From contig DHIO01000046.1 in the NCBI GenBank assembly GCA_002403855.1, positions 39,398-85,888 of the forward strand: a DNA stretch of 46,491 nucleotides. Reading direction: 5' to 3'. The notes below the pieces were generated by a model that was not told the DNA's origin, did not search any database, and saw nothing but the letters and a program-made list of their open reading frames with translations. Both the position numbers and the translations under genes were made by a program. The stretch's first letter is position 1. Each line of letters begins with the position of its first letter. The DNA comes from Acidimicrobiia bacterium UBA4744. Lineage in GTDB: Bacteria > Actinomycetota > Acidimicrobiia > Spongiisociales > UBA4744. This document shows, piece by piece, positions 1 through 8,776 of this stretch.

Positions 1-1
1 C

Positions 2-730
2 TCACGCTCTCCCGAACCGGCGCTTGCGGCGCTGGTATTCGGCGATGCACTCGACGAGATGTCCCGGGGTGAAGTCCGGGAAGAGCACCTCGGGAAACAC
101 GAACTCGGCGTAGGCGGCCTGCCACAGCAAGAAGTTGCTCAACCGGTGCTCCCCCGAAGTGCGGATGATGAGGTCGGCATCGGGCATCCCGGCAACGTAG
201 AGGTACGAGGAGACCGTCTCCGAGTCAATGGTGTCGAGAGCAAGGTTTCCGGACAAGGCGTCCCCGGCTATTCGCCTCGCCGCCTCAGCCAACTCCAGGC
301 GACTGCCGTAGTTGAAGGCAAACACGAGGTGCAGGCGGTCGTTGTCGACCGTCAGTTCCTCCGCTTCCTTCATCCTGGCCTTGTTGAGCTCGGGGATCCG
401 TGGGTCGTCGAGGTCCCCCATGAAGTAGATCCGCACTCCGTCGGCATGGAGGTCGTCACGGCGCCGCAAGAGCAAGTCCTGGTTGAAGTGCATGAGGAAG
501 GCCACCTCATCGTCGGACCGTGACCAGTTCTCCGTGGAGAAGGTATAGACGGTCAACCACGGGATACCCAGGTCGAGCGCCGCCTGTATGGCATCAAACA
601 AGGCCTGCTCGCCCGCCGCGTGGCCGGCCGTTCTCTGCAACCCTCGTTGTTGCGCCCAGCGCCCGTTGCCGTCGAGGATGATCCCCACATGACGAGGCAT
701 CCGATCGGGATCGAGCCTCGATTCACTCAT
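2..730 (-). CDS. uppS: Isoprenyl (undecaprenyl) diphosphate synthase
   Basis: A cis-prenyltransferase that condenses isopentenyl diphosphate onto an allylic diphosphate to make the polyprenyl carrier for cell-wall lipid intermediates. The 242-residue length is normal. Near residue 20 it has the ILDGNGRWA motif (catalytic Asp, diphosphate-binding Gly-Asn-Gly-Arg), then YTFSTENW, and near the end RTSGEHRLSNFLLWQ, the conserved arginine/serine substrate site. The stop codon lies at the very edge of the window, so the gene is complete. The start overlaps the end of recO by 8 bp, which indicates co-transcription with recO. Actinobacteria often have several paralogues (short- and long-chain), and the chain length made here cannot be read from sequence alone. 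Confidence 0.96.
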   Translation of the reverse strand: MSESRLDPDRMPRHVGIILDGNGRWAQQRGLQRTAGHAAGEQALFDAIQAALDLGIPWLTVYTFSTENWSRSDDEVAFLMHFNQDLLLRRRDDLHADGVRIYFMGDLDDPRIPELNKARMKEAEELTVDNDRLHLVFAFNYGSRLELAEAARRIAGDALSGNLALDTIDSETVSSYLYVAGMPDADLIIRTSGEHRLSNFLLWQAAYAEFVFPEVLFPDFTPGHLVECIAEYQRRKRRFGRA

Positions 731-1442
731 CGAGAACCGCCAGGCTCGACAGCCTCCGCTCCAGGTGGTATTCGACGAACCGGCGGGCGATACCCATTGC
801 CTCCCCCGAGAAACGCGGGTCTGGTTGGGGAAGATCCGCCAGATCGGCTTCGGCTAGAACCGAAAGGTAGGCGGTGAGCCCGGGGCGGAGACGGACGGCA
901 CCTTCCGTCGGGCAGTTGTCACACACGGCACCACCGGCGGCAAAGCCGAACCGGAGCGTCTGGGCCTGTCGACCGCAACTCGCACAGAAATCGAGAGCGG
1001 GGGCCAACCCGATGACCTCCGCCAGCTTGAGCAGAAAGGCCGTCACCAGGTCGGATGACGTCTCCCCCTGGTCGAGGGCGCGCAGGCCACGCTGCAACAA
1101 GAGGAACAGGCGGAGCGAAGGCTCACCTTCGCTGGCCACCGCGTCTACGGCCTCGACCATGGTTCCGGCGGCGATGACCTGATCGAGATCATCGCGCAGA
1201 TGTGAAAACGTCTCGATCACCGAGACCTGGGTGATGGTGTCGAGGTTGCGGCCTTCGTAGAGGACCAGATCGACGTGGGTGAACGGTTCGAGCCGGCCTC
1301 CAAACCGGCTCTTGGTCTTGCGGATTCCCTTGGCCACCGTGCGCAGCTTGCCGTGGTTGGGGCTCAGAATGACCACCACCCGGTCCGCCTCCCCAAACGG
1401 GAAGCTGCGGAGCACAATGCCCTGGTCGCTACGGATCGCCAT
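723..1442 (-). CDS. recO: DNA repair protein RecO
   Basis: RecO, the recombination mediator that works with RecR to load RecA at gaps coated by SSB. The 239-residue protein starts with the OB-fold N-terminus (SDQGIVLRSFPFGEADRVVVILS), typical of the family. It carries the zinc-binding cysteines in the second half (CASCG and CDNC, about 20 residues apart), as in zinc-containing RecO. It is followed by uppS with an 8-bp overlap. The upstream side (1443-1583) is a spacer that contains a TTTCAGG-type inverted repeat. Confidence 0.95.
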   Translation of the reverse strand: MAIRSDQGIVLRSFPFGEADRVVVILSPNHGKLRTVAKGIRKTKSRFGGRLEPFTHVDLVLYEGRNLDTITQVSVIETFSHLRDDLDQVIAAGTMVEAVDAVASEGEPSLRLFLLLQRGLRALDQGETSSDLVTAFLLKLAEVIGLAPALDFCASCGRQAQTLRFGFAAGGAVCDNCPTEGAVRLRPGLTAYLSVLAEADLADLPQPDPRFSGEAMGIARRFVEYHLERRLSSLAVLDE

Positions 1443-1468
1443 GGGACGGATGGTACCGGGGAGCTACC

Positions 1469-1575
1469 GGTTTCAGGTTGCAGGTTTCAGGTTTCAGATT
1501 TGCAGCCTGAAGACCGTGCCGATACCTGAAACTAGGAACCTGGAGCTTGACACCTGCAACATGGAACTTGAAACT
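1469..1575. repeat. Inverted cluster of GGTTTCA / TGAAACC heptamers
   Basis: The spacer between recO and the pterin dehydratase gene holds a run of GGTTTCA/GGTTGCA-like units at 1469-1497. The opposite-strand versions lie at about 1523-1575 (CCTGAAAC, CACCTGCAAC, CTTGAAAC). The two arms could form an imperfect hairpin around a roughly 25-nt centre. This is the look of a dispersed extragenic repeat or a miniature mobile element rather than a coding sequence. I see no second copy in this window. Confidence 0.6.
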
Positions 1576-1583
1576 GCTCGGCC

Positions 1584-1865
1584 ATGGGCATCCTCACCGG
1601 ACCACAACGAGAAGCCTTCGCTGCCTCTCATCCCGCATGGACGCTGCAAGGGGAGGCCATCACCCGTACGTTCACCTTCGAGGATTTCGCGGAGGCGGTC
1701 GGCTTCGTTACGCGGGTTGGAGTCGTCGCCGAGCGGATCTTTCACCATCCCGACATCGACATCCGCTGGAACAAAGTGACTCTTTCCCTCACCAGCCACG
1801 ACGTGGGGGGACTGACCGAGCGCGACGTGGAGCTGGCCTCCAGAATCGACTCCTTTGTGGGTTGA
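1584..1865 (+). CDS. phhB: Pterin-4a-carbinolamine dehydratase
   Basis: A 93-residue PCD/DCoH-family protein, the full family length. It dehydrates 4a-hydroxytetrahydrobiopterin during pterin recycling after aromatic amino acid hydroxylation; in bacteria without such a hydroxylase it may serve other pterin chemistry. The signature HHPDIDIRWNKV, followed by LTSHDVGGLTERD, supplies the active-site histidines and is diagnostic. The ATG at 1584 fits the usual N-terminus. The gene stands alone on the plus strand. Its TGA directly abuts the stop of the convergent SirB1-like gene, giving a TGATCA palindrome with no spacer. Confidence 0.93.
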   Translation: MGILTGPQREAFAASHPAWTLQGEAITRTFTFEDFAEAVGFVTRVGVVAERIFHHPDIDIRWNKVTLSLTSHDVGGLTERDVELASRIDSFVG

Positions 1866-2501
1866 TCAGGACCCGCGGAGCTCCGCCAGGCAAGCGTCGA
1901 TCCATTCCGGCGGGCTGAAGAGCGCCGGGTCCTCTCCTGCGGCCCGGCGGTAGGCCTCTGTCAGATTGCCGAGCATCCTCTCGAGAATCGCTTCGGGGGC
2001 GACCGGTTCGAGCCAATCGGGGTTCAAGCGGGGTGGCCCCCCGTAGTTCTCGGCGACGAGAACGGCCGCCTCGTCCGCTCCGATGGCCTCCCCACCGTGA
2101 AAAGGATCGACCAGTTGCCCGCCGGCAAAGACCAAGAAGTGGCCGGGCAGCGCCACTCCCTGCACATCGATCCCGGCCAATCTCCCTACTTCCATCCACA
2201 CCACGGCCAGGGTTATCGGGATGCCCTTGCGACGGTCGATGACCTGGTTCAGGAAAGAATTGGCCGGATCGTAGTAGCTGTCGATGTCGCCGCCCAGGCC
2301 CTCGCGGATTGCCACAACCCGACGGAGATCGAGGTGGCCGGTTCCTTCGACGAGTTGTGCCATGGCGGTCAGTTGAGCGAGGTAGCCGTGTACATCAACG
2401 TCCGGATAGGCGAAGCGGGCGTATTCGAGAGCCGCTTCCGCCACTAAGCCTTTCCCGGCCAGCGCGGCGACGCGCCCGGGGTGCGGATGGGTATCAGCCA
2501 C
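1866..2501 (-). CDS. SirB1-family (transglutaminase-like) protein
   Basis: A 211-residue member of the SirB1/transglutaminase-like core 2 family. The diagnostic block lies in the middle: DPANSFLNQVIDRRKGIPITLAVVW, followed by GVALPGHFLV and VDPFHGG. The biochemical role of the family is not settled; no enzymatic activity can be assigned. The protein lacks a signal peptide or membrane segment and should be cytosolic. It is the last gene of the phoH-to-era run, 6 bp after era, and meets the pterin dehydratase gene tail to tail. Confidence 0.85.
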   Translation of the reverse strand: MADTHPHPGRVAALAGKGLVAEAALEYARFAYPDVDVHGYLAQLTAMAQLVEGTGHLDLRRVVAIREGLGGDIDSYYDPANSFLNQVIDRRKGIPITLAVVWMEVGRLAGIDVQGVALPGHFLVFAGGQLVDPFHGGEAIGADEAAVLVAENYGGPPRLNPDWLEPVAPEAILERMLGNLTEAYRRAAGEDPALFSPPEWIDACLAELRGS

Positions 2502-2507
2502 TGCCGC

Positions 2508-3401
2508 TCACTCCTCGAATCCCAACCGGTCGAGCAGTTGAGGGTGCCGCTGCCAATCTCTCTCCACCTTGACTCGCAAGTCGACGTATGCCTTCGTACC
2601 GAATAGCGCCTCGAGTTCCTGGCGGGCGGCGCGGCCGGCGGCCGCCAAGAGGTTTCCCCCCTTGCCGATCACTATCCCTTTCTGCGATTCCCTCTCGACG
2701 ACCAGGACCACATCCACATACAGCACGCCGTTCGCTCGTTCCTCCACATCTCTCACCACCACGGCCAGCGAGTGAGGCAGCTCCTCCCTCAGACGTTCGA
2801 GGAACTTCTCGCGAACGATCTCCCCAATCAGCAGTTGCTCGGGCTGATCGGTAGTGACGTCCCGGGGGAAGTAAAGCGGCCCCTCAGGCAGCAGCCCGAT
2901 CAGCTCGGCGACGAGCCGGTCGAGCCCGTCGGCGGCCAGAGCGGAGAGAGGCACATACGCGTCGAAATCCCATGCGGCCGCCTCGGCGAGCTGCTCGATG
3001 ATCTGGGAGGGCGAGGCAATGTCGACCTTGTTGACCACGAGGATCACGGCCCTGCCGCCGGCAATGACCCGGTCGGCAATTCGTCGATCTCCCGGGCCGA
3101 TCTTCTGCGTTCCGTCGAGGACGAAGATGACGGCGTCGGCTTCTGACAATGTGCCGTACACGAGGTTGTTGAGACGCTCACCCAGACTGGTCCGCGGTTT
3201 GTGGAGTCCGGGGGTGTCGATGAACACGATCTGATACTCGGGCTCGCCGACGGCAGGGATCGTCAAGACCCCTCGGATCCTGTTGCGCGTGGTTTGCGGC
3301 CGGGAAGAAGTGATTGAGACTTTGCTGCCCACCAGGGCGTTGACCAGAGTGGATTTTCCCACGTTGGGCCGGCCCACGACGGCTGCAAAACCGGACCTCA
3401 C
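2508..3401 (-). CDS. era: GTPase Era
   Basis: Ras-like GTPase that binds the 3' end of 16S rRNA and checks 30S maturation. The 297-residue protein has all G motifs: GRPNVGKST (G1) near residue 10, the switch region with TTRNRIRG, DTPG (G3) with LHKPR, and NKVD (G4). The C-terminal half is the KH RNA-binding domain, with VIGKGGNLL as its GxxG loop. The start overlaps the CorC-type gene by 4 bp (ATGA). Its neighbour ybeY also acts in 16S rRNA processing, so the run forms a ribosome-maturation operon. Confidence 0.97.
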   Translation of the reverse strand: MRSGFAAVVGRPNVGKSTLVNALVGSKVSITSSRPQTTRNRIRGVLTIPAVGEPEYQIVFIDTPGLHKPRTSLGERLNNLVYGTLSEADAVIFVLDGTQKIGPGDRRIADRVIAGGRAVILVVNKVDIASPSQIIEQLAEAAAWDFDAYVPLSALAADGLDRLVAELIGLLPEGPLYFPRDVTTDQPEQLLIGEIVREKFLERLREELPHSLAVVVRDVEERANGVLYVDVVLVVERESQKGIVIGKGGNLLAAAGRAARQELEALFGTKAYVDLRVKVERDWQRHPQLLDRLGFEE

Positions 3402-4591
3402 GTTGCCGGTTCGATCGGGTGGGCGCTGTGCGCCTGCACCTGGGCAACTCGTCTGCCTTGCACCCGGACCACCGTCAGGAGCACTCCTTCGTGCTCGAAC
3501 GACTCGTTCTCACGGGGAACTCGACCGGCCAGCCCCAACACGAGGCCTCCGACCGTATCCCATTCCTCGCGAGGCAACTCGACATCGAGCAACTGGCCCA
3601 ACTCCTCCACAGAGAGCCGGGCGTCGATGAGGTACTCCTGCTCACCGGTTTGTTCGATCAGGGGAGCCTCGGTGTCGTACTCATCGACGATTTCACCAAC
3701 CAGTTCCTCCAGCAGATCTTCGATCGTCACCAACCCCGCCGTCCCCCCGAACTCGTCGACCACTACTGCCATGTGAACCTTGCCTGCCTGCATATCGCGC
3801 AATAGATCCGAAACACGCTTGGTCTCCGGGACGAAGTAGACGGGCCGCATCAGGTCGGTAGCAGGCTGCGGCCCACCTCCCTGATCCATGATCCTCAAGA
3901 GGTCTTTGGCGTACGCCAGCCCGACGATGTCATCGGTGCCCTCGCCGGTCACCGGGACCCGCGAGAACCCGTGTTCGATGACCACATCGAGGGCTTCGTC
4001 CGACGAAACATCCGAACCGATCGTGACCATGTCGGTCCGGGGCACCATGACCTCCCGCACGATCGTCTCGGAGAACTCGAGCACCGAAGAGATGAGCCGC
4101 CTTTCCTCTTCGTCGTGGGCCGCCTCTTCTTCGGCGCTCTCCGGCGTTTCGGCTACTTCGTCCTCCGAGACCAGATCCGCGGCTCTATCCCCAAGCCGGC
4201 AGGCAACATCCAGCATGGGGGCCAGCCGGTAGGCGAGACGGCGCGGGTGATCTCGACCCCAGGCCCGTGGCAGCAGTTCGCCGAGCACCACCAGCGCCAG
4301 GCCGAACACAACGAGCAGAAGGACCAATCGCCACCCGGAAGTCAGTTGCGTGGCCGCCCATGCGGCGGGTAGGGCGGCCGCTACCAGCAACGCCGAATGA
4401 ACCATCCCGATCGCCGGCTGCAGCCGGGCGCGATCCTCGAGCAAGTCGGCGACCCGCCGTGCCCCGTCGTCCCCTTCCGCTGCGTCGTGGAGGGCATCTG
4501 CTCGAGGCGTCCGAATCAGCGACGCCAGGGAAGCTCGAAGGCCCGCCGCCAGAACCAGCAGCAGAATCGAAAAGGCAAACGCCACAATCAA
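3398..4591 (-). CDS. CorC/HlyC-type CNNM membrane protein with CBS pair
   Basis: A 397-residue integral membrane protein. The N-terminal 140 residues contain about three hydrophobic helices (CNNM/DUF21 transmembrane region). There follows a CBS-domain pair recognisable by VMVPRTDMVTI, GFSRVPVTGEGTDDIVGLAYAKDLL and VDEFGGTAGLVTIEDLLEELVGEIVDEYD. The C-terminus is the CorC_HlyC domain. Proteins of this class are linked to magnesium efflux or tolerance; the older label hemolysin is misleading. The gene overlaps both neighbours (era and ybeY) by 4 bp, a conserved actinobacterial arrangement. Confidence 0.92.
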   Translation of the reverse strand: MIVAFAFSILLLVLAAGLRASLASLIRTPRADALHDAAEGDDGARRVADLLEDRARLQPAIGMVHSALLVAAALPAAWAATQLTSGWRLVLLLVVFGLALVVLGELLPRAWGRDHPRRLAYRLAPMLDVACRLGDRAADLVSEDEVAETPESAEEEAAHDEEERRLISSVLEFSETIVREVMVPRTDMVTIGSDVSSDEALDVVIEHGFSRVPVTGEGTDDIVGLAYAKDLLRIMDQGGGPQPATDLMRPVYFVPETKRVSDLLRDMQAGKVHMAVVVDEFGGTAGLVTIEDLLEELVGEIVDEYDTEAPLIEQTGEQEYLIDARLSVEELGQLLDVELPREEWDTVGGLVLGLAGRVPRENESFEHEGVLLTVVRVQGRRVAQVQAHSAHPIEPAT

Positions 4592-5052
4592 TGCCGTCGT
4601 CTCCCTATTCCCGCCAGCAGCTGCCGCTCCCGCTCCTCCATCTCTTCGGCTTGCCGATCCTCTTGATGGTCGTAGCCGAGCAGATGGAGCAGGCCGTGCA
4701 CGACCATCAGCGACAGCTCGTTTTCGAACGGCAACCCTGCTTCTTCGGCCCGGGCTCGCACATACCGGGGCGCCACGACCACATCGCCGATGTTCAGCGG
4801 CGGACCCCCGGGCTTCCGTTCCGGTACGGATCCGGGCTGCAGGTGGCCGAGAGGAAAGGCCAGCACGTCGGTGGCCCCCTGACGGTGCATGAACCGATCG
4901 TTGTAGGTCGCTATCTGATCGTCTCCCACGAAGAGCAGCGTGACCTCGGTGTCATCCGGGAACCGCTCCTCCTCCAAGACCATCTCCGCCAGCCGCCGGA
5001 GCGGCTCAACGTCTATGGGGTCATCCTGCTCGTCTGCCAGAAAGACGTTCAC
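4588..5052 (-). CDS. ybeY: Endoribonuclease YbeY, 16S rRNA maturation
   Basis: Single-strand-specific metalloendoribonuclease needed for 16S rRNA 3'-end maturation and ribosome quality control. The 154-residue length is typical. The zinc motif HGLLHLLGYDH near residue 118 carries the three histidine ligands. Upstream is the family-typical block with DRFMHRQGATDVLAFPL. It overlaps the HD-phosphodiesterase gene (ATGA) and the CorC-type gene by 4 bp each, so translation is probably coupled along the operon. Confidence 0.95.
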   Translation of the reverse strand: MNVFLADEQDDPIDVEPLRRLAEMVLEEERFPDDTEVTLLFVGDDQIATYNDRFMHRQGATDVLAFPLGHLQPGSVPERKPGGPPLNIGDVVVAPRYVRARAEEAGLPFENELSLMVVHGLLHLLGYDHQEDRQAEEMEERERQLLAGIGRRRH

Positions 5053-7691
5053 GGACGGAACTCCACATTGGTGACGTCGCCGACTGAGGGCTCACCTTCC
5101 ACCTCGCGAGTCAGGCCGCGGTCTCTCCGGGACCTGGAGGAAGCTTCCGGGAAGTCCGGGTAGGGGATCCGCTGGTGGTAGTGGCCGATCAACGCATCGA
5201 CAAATGCTTCTTTGACCATGGTCAACTCGCCGAGAGTCAGAGCGCTCTCCGACAGCTGGCCGTCTGCCACCTTTTCCCCGACCACCCGGTCAACCACCCG
5301 ACGGATCTTCTCCGGTGACGGGTCATCGTCGGCAAAGACCGCTCGAGAAGCGCCTTCGAGGGCGTCGGCCATCATCAAGATGGCGTTCTCCTTGGTACGC
5401 GGTTTGTGACCGTGGTGGCGGTAGTCGTCAACATCGACGTTGTCCTCACCGTATCGATCGATGGCCTTGTGGTAGAAGTACCGCATGATCCCGTCGCCAT
5501 GATGGGCGACCACGCTCTCGGCTACCAAAGCCGGAATCCGGTACTGCTTCGCCAGTACCACTCCGTCGACCACGTGCTGGCGGATCGCCTCGGCCGATTC
5601 TTCGGGCGGCATATGGTCGTGGGGATTGGATATCCCGAACTGGTTTTCGATGAAGAATTGCGGGTTCTCAGTCTTGCCAAGATCGTGGTAGTAGGCCGAC
5701 GCACGAACCAGCAGGTTGTTGGCGCCGATCGACTTGGCCGCCCGGTCCCCGAGGGTGCCGACCAGAAGGGAGTGATTGAACGTACCCCGCGCTTTCTCCT
5801 CCAACATCTGCAGGGCCGGATGGTTCCGATCCGTCAAGTCCAGGAGCCGCAACGTCGTCGTGATATCGAAGATGATCTCGAAGAATGAGACGGCCGTCAC
5901 CCCAACCAGACCGGACAGGAACCCGCTGAGGAAACCGTACAAAGCCGCCAGGGCCGCCGTTTCCGGCCCGACGAAGAACCACGAGATGGCTGCCGCCAAC
6001 GGGGCCAGTGCCAGCGCCGTGTAGATGACGGCCTTGCGAAGGTCGCCCCGAGCGGAGATCGAGGACACGAAAGGGATCGGCGACATGGCCGAGAGAAGAG
6101 CAAACAGCGAAAGCCCCGGATCACGAGTGGCGATACCGGTCAATGCCCCGACCGCCAGAGACATGATCACCCCGATCCGGGCGTCAAAGAGGATCGCGGC
6201 CATGAACCCGAAGGTGGCGGCCGGAATCAGATAGCCGACGGTGGGATTGCCTTCCGGCGTGAGAATGCCGATCAGCCGCGCCGTACCGGCAGCCAGCACG
6301 ATCAGGAACCCGAAGAGGATCACGCGTCGAGTGTTCGCCCAGAACTGCTCGCGGAACCGGGCCAGGTAGAACGAGAGCATCCCGACCAGCATGGTGACCA
6401 CGGCCAGCATCGCCAGGAGTTCGAGACCCGTCTGACTGAGCAAGCCCAGAGATTTGATGGCTGCTTCGTGCACGGCGGTAACCGGTTCGCCTTCAGCGAC
6501 AAGGATCTCCCCCTCTCGGAAAGAGACGGTCACCGGTTCCACAGTTGCCCGCGCCGCCTCCCGGGCGGCGGCGGTTGCCTGCTCATCAATGGTTTCGTTG
6601 ATCACGAGGTTGGTGGCCACCACATCGGCGGCGGCAGCGCTGGCCTCCGGGTTGTACTCGTCGTCGAGGATCACGGGCGGCCAGTTGACGTCTAATGCCG
6701 CCCGGGCGGCCGTCAACTCCTCGGCAGTTTCGATGCCGTCGGTCAGGATGTCGGCAGCCCGAGCGATCGCCTTCTCCTGCACCTCCGACAGATAGGGCGT
6801 CAACCCCTGTGCCAGGCGCATGACGTCGGCCGTGCCCAGCGTCGTCAGTGCATCGATGGTGGCCGGCTGGAGAGTCGGATAGGCGTCGCCCAGTGCCTGC
6901 CTCTGAGTTTCGAGAGTCCGGGTGAGCGGCGCAAACCCAACGGCCTCGATCTCGACAACCGATTCCGCCTCGGCGGTGGCCTCCTGCCGGACGTTCTCCG
7001 TCGACGCAGCGAAATGTTCGAGGCGGGCGTCGTTCTCGGCAACGGTGACGGACAGATCGCCGGCGGCAACCCCGAGTACGGCGAAGCTGCCCGTTGCATC
7101 GGTCTGGGCCTGGAACTCCTGACCGTCCCCGTCCAGCACGGTCACAGACGCCGAGACCAGCGGAGCGTCTCCGGACTCGACATCGAATATCGCGTCGCCG
7201 TTTGCATCGAGAAAGAGCAAACCGCGCACTCCTGCCGTCTCCGGAACCGGCTCGGTCGTGGTCGTCGTTTCTTCTCCTGTCCCCGCAGTCGTGGTGGTCG
7301 TGGTCTGGGTCGTCGACGTCGTCGTCGGTTCGAGTTCGGGGAAGGTCGTGTTCGTCGTGGTCGTGGTCGGTACTTCCTCCCGATACACGCCCTCTCGGCC
7401 GGTCTCGATGACGGCGGCTATCTGATCCAATACCTCCAGCGTGCGTTCGGGATCGGGAGTGAAGATGGGTTCGACCCCATCCTCCATTGATTGCTGGGCC
7501 AGCTCGGTAGCCGCCTCATCGGTAACGGTTACGGGGCCGTCCGCCACGAAGGTCAACGGAGAAACGTCGCCGACGGTCAGAGTGATGTCGCTCCGCTGCT
7601 GGCCGATGAGGAGTGCCCCCCAGGTGAGGGCGATCGTGAACATGACGATCAGCGCTCGCGCCAACCACGCCCGGGTCAAGTGTTTCCTCAT
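5049..7691 (-). CDS. PgpH-like 7TM-HD phosphodiesterase with SdrD-B-like insert
   Basis: An 880-residue 7TMR-HD protein, the family that includes the c-di-AMP phosphodiesterase PgpH. Residues 10-30 form the first membrane helix. An extracytoplasmic 7TMR-HDED-type domain follows, then a block of about six membrane helices (about residues 430-640). Last is a cytosolic HD domain with HSLLVGTLGD, the metal-binding pair in ASAYYHDLGKTENP, and HDHMPPEESA and HHGDG. The extracytoplasmic part is unusual: residues about 108-150 are a threonine-rich linker, and residues about 155-230 resemble an SdrD B-like/Cna-B fold (LFLDANGDAIFD, then TDATGSFAVLGVAAGDLSVTV). The gene lies between phoH and ybeY with 4-bp overlaps. 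Activity on c-di-AMP is inferred from the family. Confidence 0.9.
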   Translation of the reverse strand: MRKHLTRAWLARALIVMFTIALTWGALLIGQQRSDITLTVGDVSPLTFVADGPVTVTDEAATELAQQSMEDGVEPIFTPDPERTLEVLDQIAAVIETGREGVYREEVPTTTTTNTTFPELEPTTTSTTQTTTTTTAGTGEETTTTTEPVPETAGVRGLLFLDANGDAIFDVESGDAPLVSASVTVLDGDGQEFQAQTDATGSFAVLGVAAGDLSVTVAENDARLEHFAASTENVRQEATAEAESVVEIEAVGFAPLTRTLETQRQALGDAYPTLQPATIDALTTLGTADVMRLAQGLTPYLSEVQEKAIARAADILTDGIETAEELTAARAALDVNWPPVILDDEYNPEASAAAADVVATNLVINETIDEQATAAAREAARATVEPVTVSFREGEILVAEGEPVTAVHEAAIKSLGLLSQTGLELLAMLAVVTMLVGMLSFYLARFREQFWANTRRVILFGFLIVLAAGTARLIGILTPEGNPTVGYLIPAATFGFMAAILFDARIGVIMSLAVGALTGIATRDPGLSLFALLSAMSPIPFVSSISARGDLRKAVIYTALALAPLAAAISWFFVGPETAALAALYGFLSGFLSGLVGVTAVSFFEIIFDITTTLRLLDLTDRNHPALQMLEEKARGTFNHSLLVGTLGDRAAKSIGANNLLVRASAYYHDLGKTENPQFFIENQFGISNPHDHMPPEESAEAIRQHVVDGVVLAKQYRIPALVAESVVAHHGDGIMRYFYHKAIDRYGEDNVDVDDYRHHGHKPRTKENAILMMADALEGASRAVFADDDPSPEKIRRVVDRVVGEKVADGQLSESALTLGELTMVKEAFVDALIGHYHQRIPYPDFPEASSRSRRDRGLTREVEGEPSVGDVTNVEFRP

Positions 7692-8689
7692 GATCCGCCG
7701 TTCTCCTCGAACCTCTGATAGGCGTCGACGATGGCGGCGACGATCCGATGCCGGACGACGTCGCGAGAGGTCAGCTCTACGAACGCCACCCCCGGAATCC
7801 CCTGAAGAACCTCACGAGCAACCTGCAGACCCGATCCCTTCCCGATCGGAAGATCGACCTGGGTGATGTCGCCGGTGATGATCATCTTCGAATTGAACCC
7901 CAGCCGGGTCAGGAACATCTTCATTTGCGGCGGCGAGGTGTTCTGCGCCTCATCGAGGATCACACAGGCGTCGTTGAGGGTTCGCCCTCGCATATAGGCC
8001 AGCGGAGCAATCTCGATGGTTCCGCGCTCCATGGAGCGAGCCGTTTCCTCGGGGCCGAGCATCTCGTAGAGTGCGTCGTAGAGCGGCCGAAGATACGGAT
8101 CGATCTTGGCGGTGAGATCTCCCGGCAGGAACCCGAGGCTCTCCCCTGCCTCGACCGCCGGTCGAGTGAGAATGATCCTTCGCACTGCTCCCGAACTCAG
8201 AGATTCAACCGCGGCCGCCATGGCCAGGTAGGTCTTGCCGGTCCCGGCCGGCCCCACGCTGAACACGAGGGTGTTGTCGCGAATCGCGTCGATATAGCCG
8301 TGCTGACCTACCGTCTTGGGGCGAACCACTTTCCCGCGACCAACCGGCACACCGTCCGTGAGCACTCCCGAGGGACTGGGCACTTCCTCACGGACCATCT
8401 GGATCACGCGGCCCACCCGATCCGCGTCCAGTCCCTCGCCCTCCTGGACCAGGATCAGTAGTTCCTCGGCGACGGTACGCACTTCAGCGGCCCGGGCCGG
8501 ATCGCCGGAGATCAAGATCTCGTTGCCCCGCACCACTATCCGCACGTCCGCATAGGCGGCCTCGAGCACCCTCAGGTGCGCGTCGTGCTCGCCCACCAAC
8601 TCGAGCATCAGGTGGTTGGAGGGGACGCGCAGCCGAACGCCGGAAGCAGGGGTGTCGAGCAAAGAATCCTCTTTACGAGGGGAAACCAT
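7688..8689 (-). CDS. phoH: PhoH-family ATPase (YbeZ type)
   Basis: A 333-residue PhoH/YbeZ protein, an RNA-associated ATPase usually encoded next to ybeY. The Walker A motif GPAGTGKTYLAMA lies near residue 145. RPAVEAGESLGFLPGD and the Walker B segment CVILDEAQNTSP follow, then the ITGDITQVDLP motif. The N-terminal 120 residues form the KH-like region seen in this family. It is the first gene of the run phoH, pgpH-like, ybeY, corC-like, era, sirB1-like. A perfect TATAAT box lies 11 bp before the ATG, so the transcript should have a very short leader. Confidence 0.95.
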   Translation of the reverse strand: MVSPRKEDSLLDTPASGVRLRVPSNHLMLELVGEHDAHLRVLEAAYADVRIVVRGNEILISGDPARAAEVRTVAEELLILVQEGEGLDADRVGRVIQMVREEVPSPSGVLTDGVPVGRGKVVRPKTVGQHGYIDAIRDNTLVFSVGPAGTGKTYLAMAAAVESLSSGAVRRIILTRPAVEAGESLGFLPGDLTAKIDPYLRPLYDALYEMLGPEETARSMERGTIEIAPLAYMRGRTLNDACVILDEAQNTSPPQMKMFLTRLGFNSKMIITGDITQVDLPIGKGSGLQVAREVLQGIPGVAFVELTSRDVVRHRIVAAIVDAYQRFEENGGS

Positions 8690-8700
8690 ATGGTGGCTGC

Positions 8701-8729
8701 ATTATACCGGCCGGTGTCGCCATTTCAGA
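8701..8729 (-). promoter_or_regulatory. Predicted promoter of the phoH-era operon
   Basis: Reading the minus strand, a perfect -10 box TATAAT lies at 8706-8701. About 17 bp before it is a weak -35-like hexamer (TCTGAA at 8729-8724). Transcription would begin within a few bases of the phoH ATG at 8689, so the mRNA would be almost leaderless. No clear Shine-Dalgarno sequence precedes the ATG, which agrees. Confidence 0.5.
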
Positions 8730-8776
8730 AGCACCGGTTCGTACCGAGAATCCTGATCGCCGCACCACTCGGCCCA

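Noticed and set aside
1469..1575. CRISPR array
   Set aside because: Units are 7-mers in both orientations without regular spacers, and no cas gene is present.
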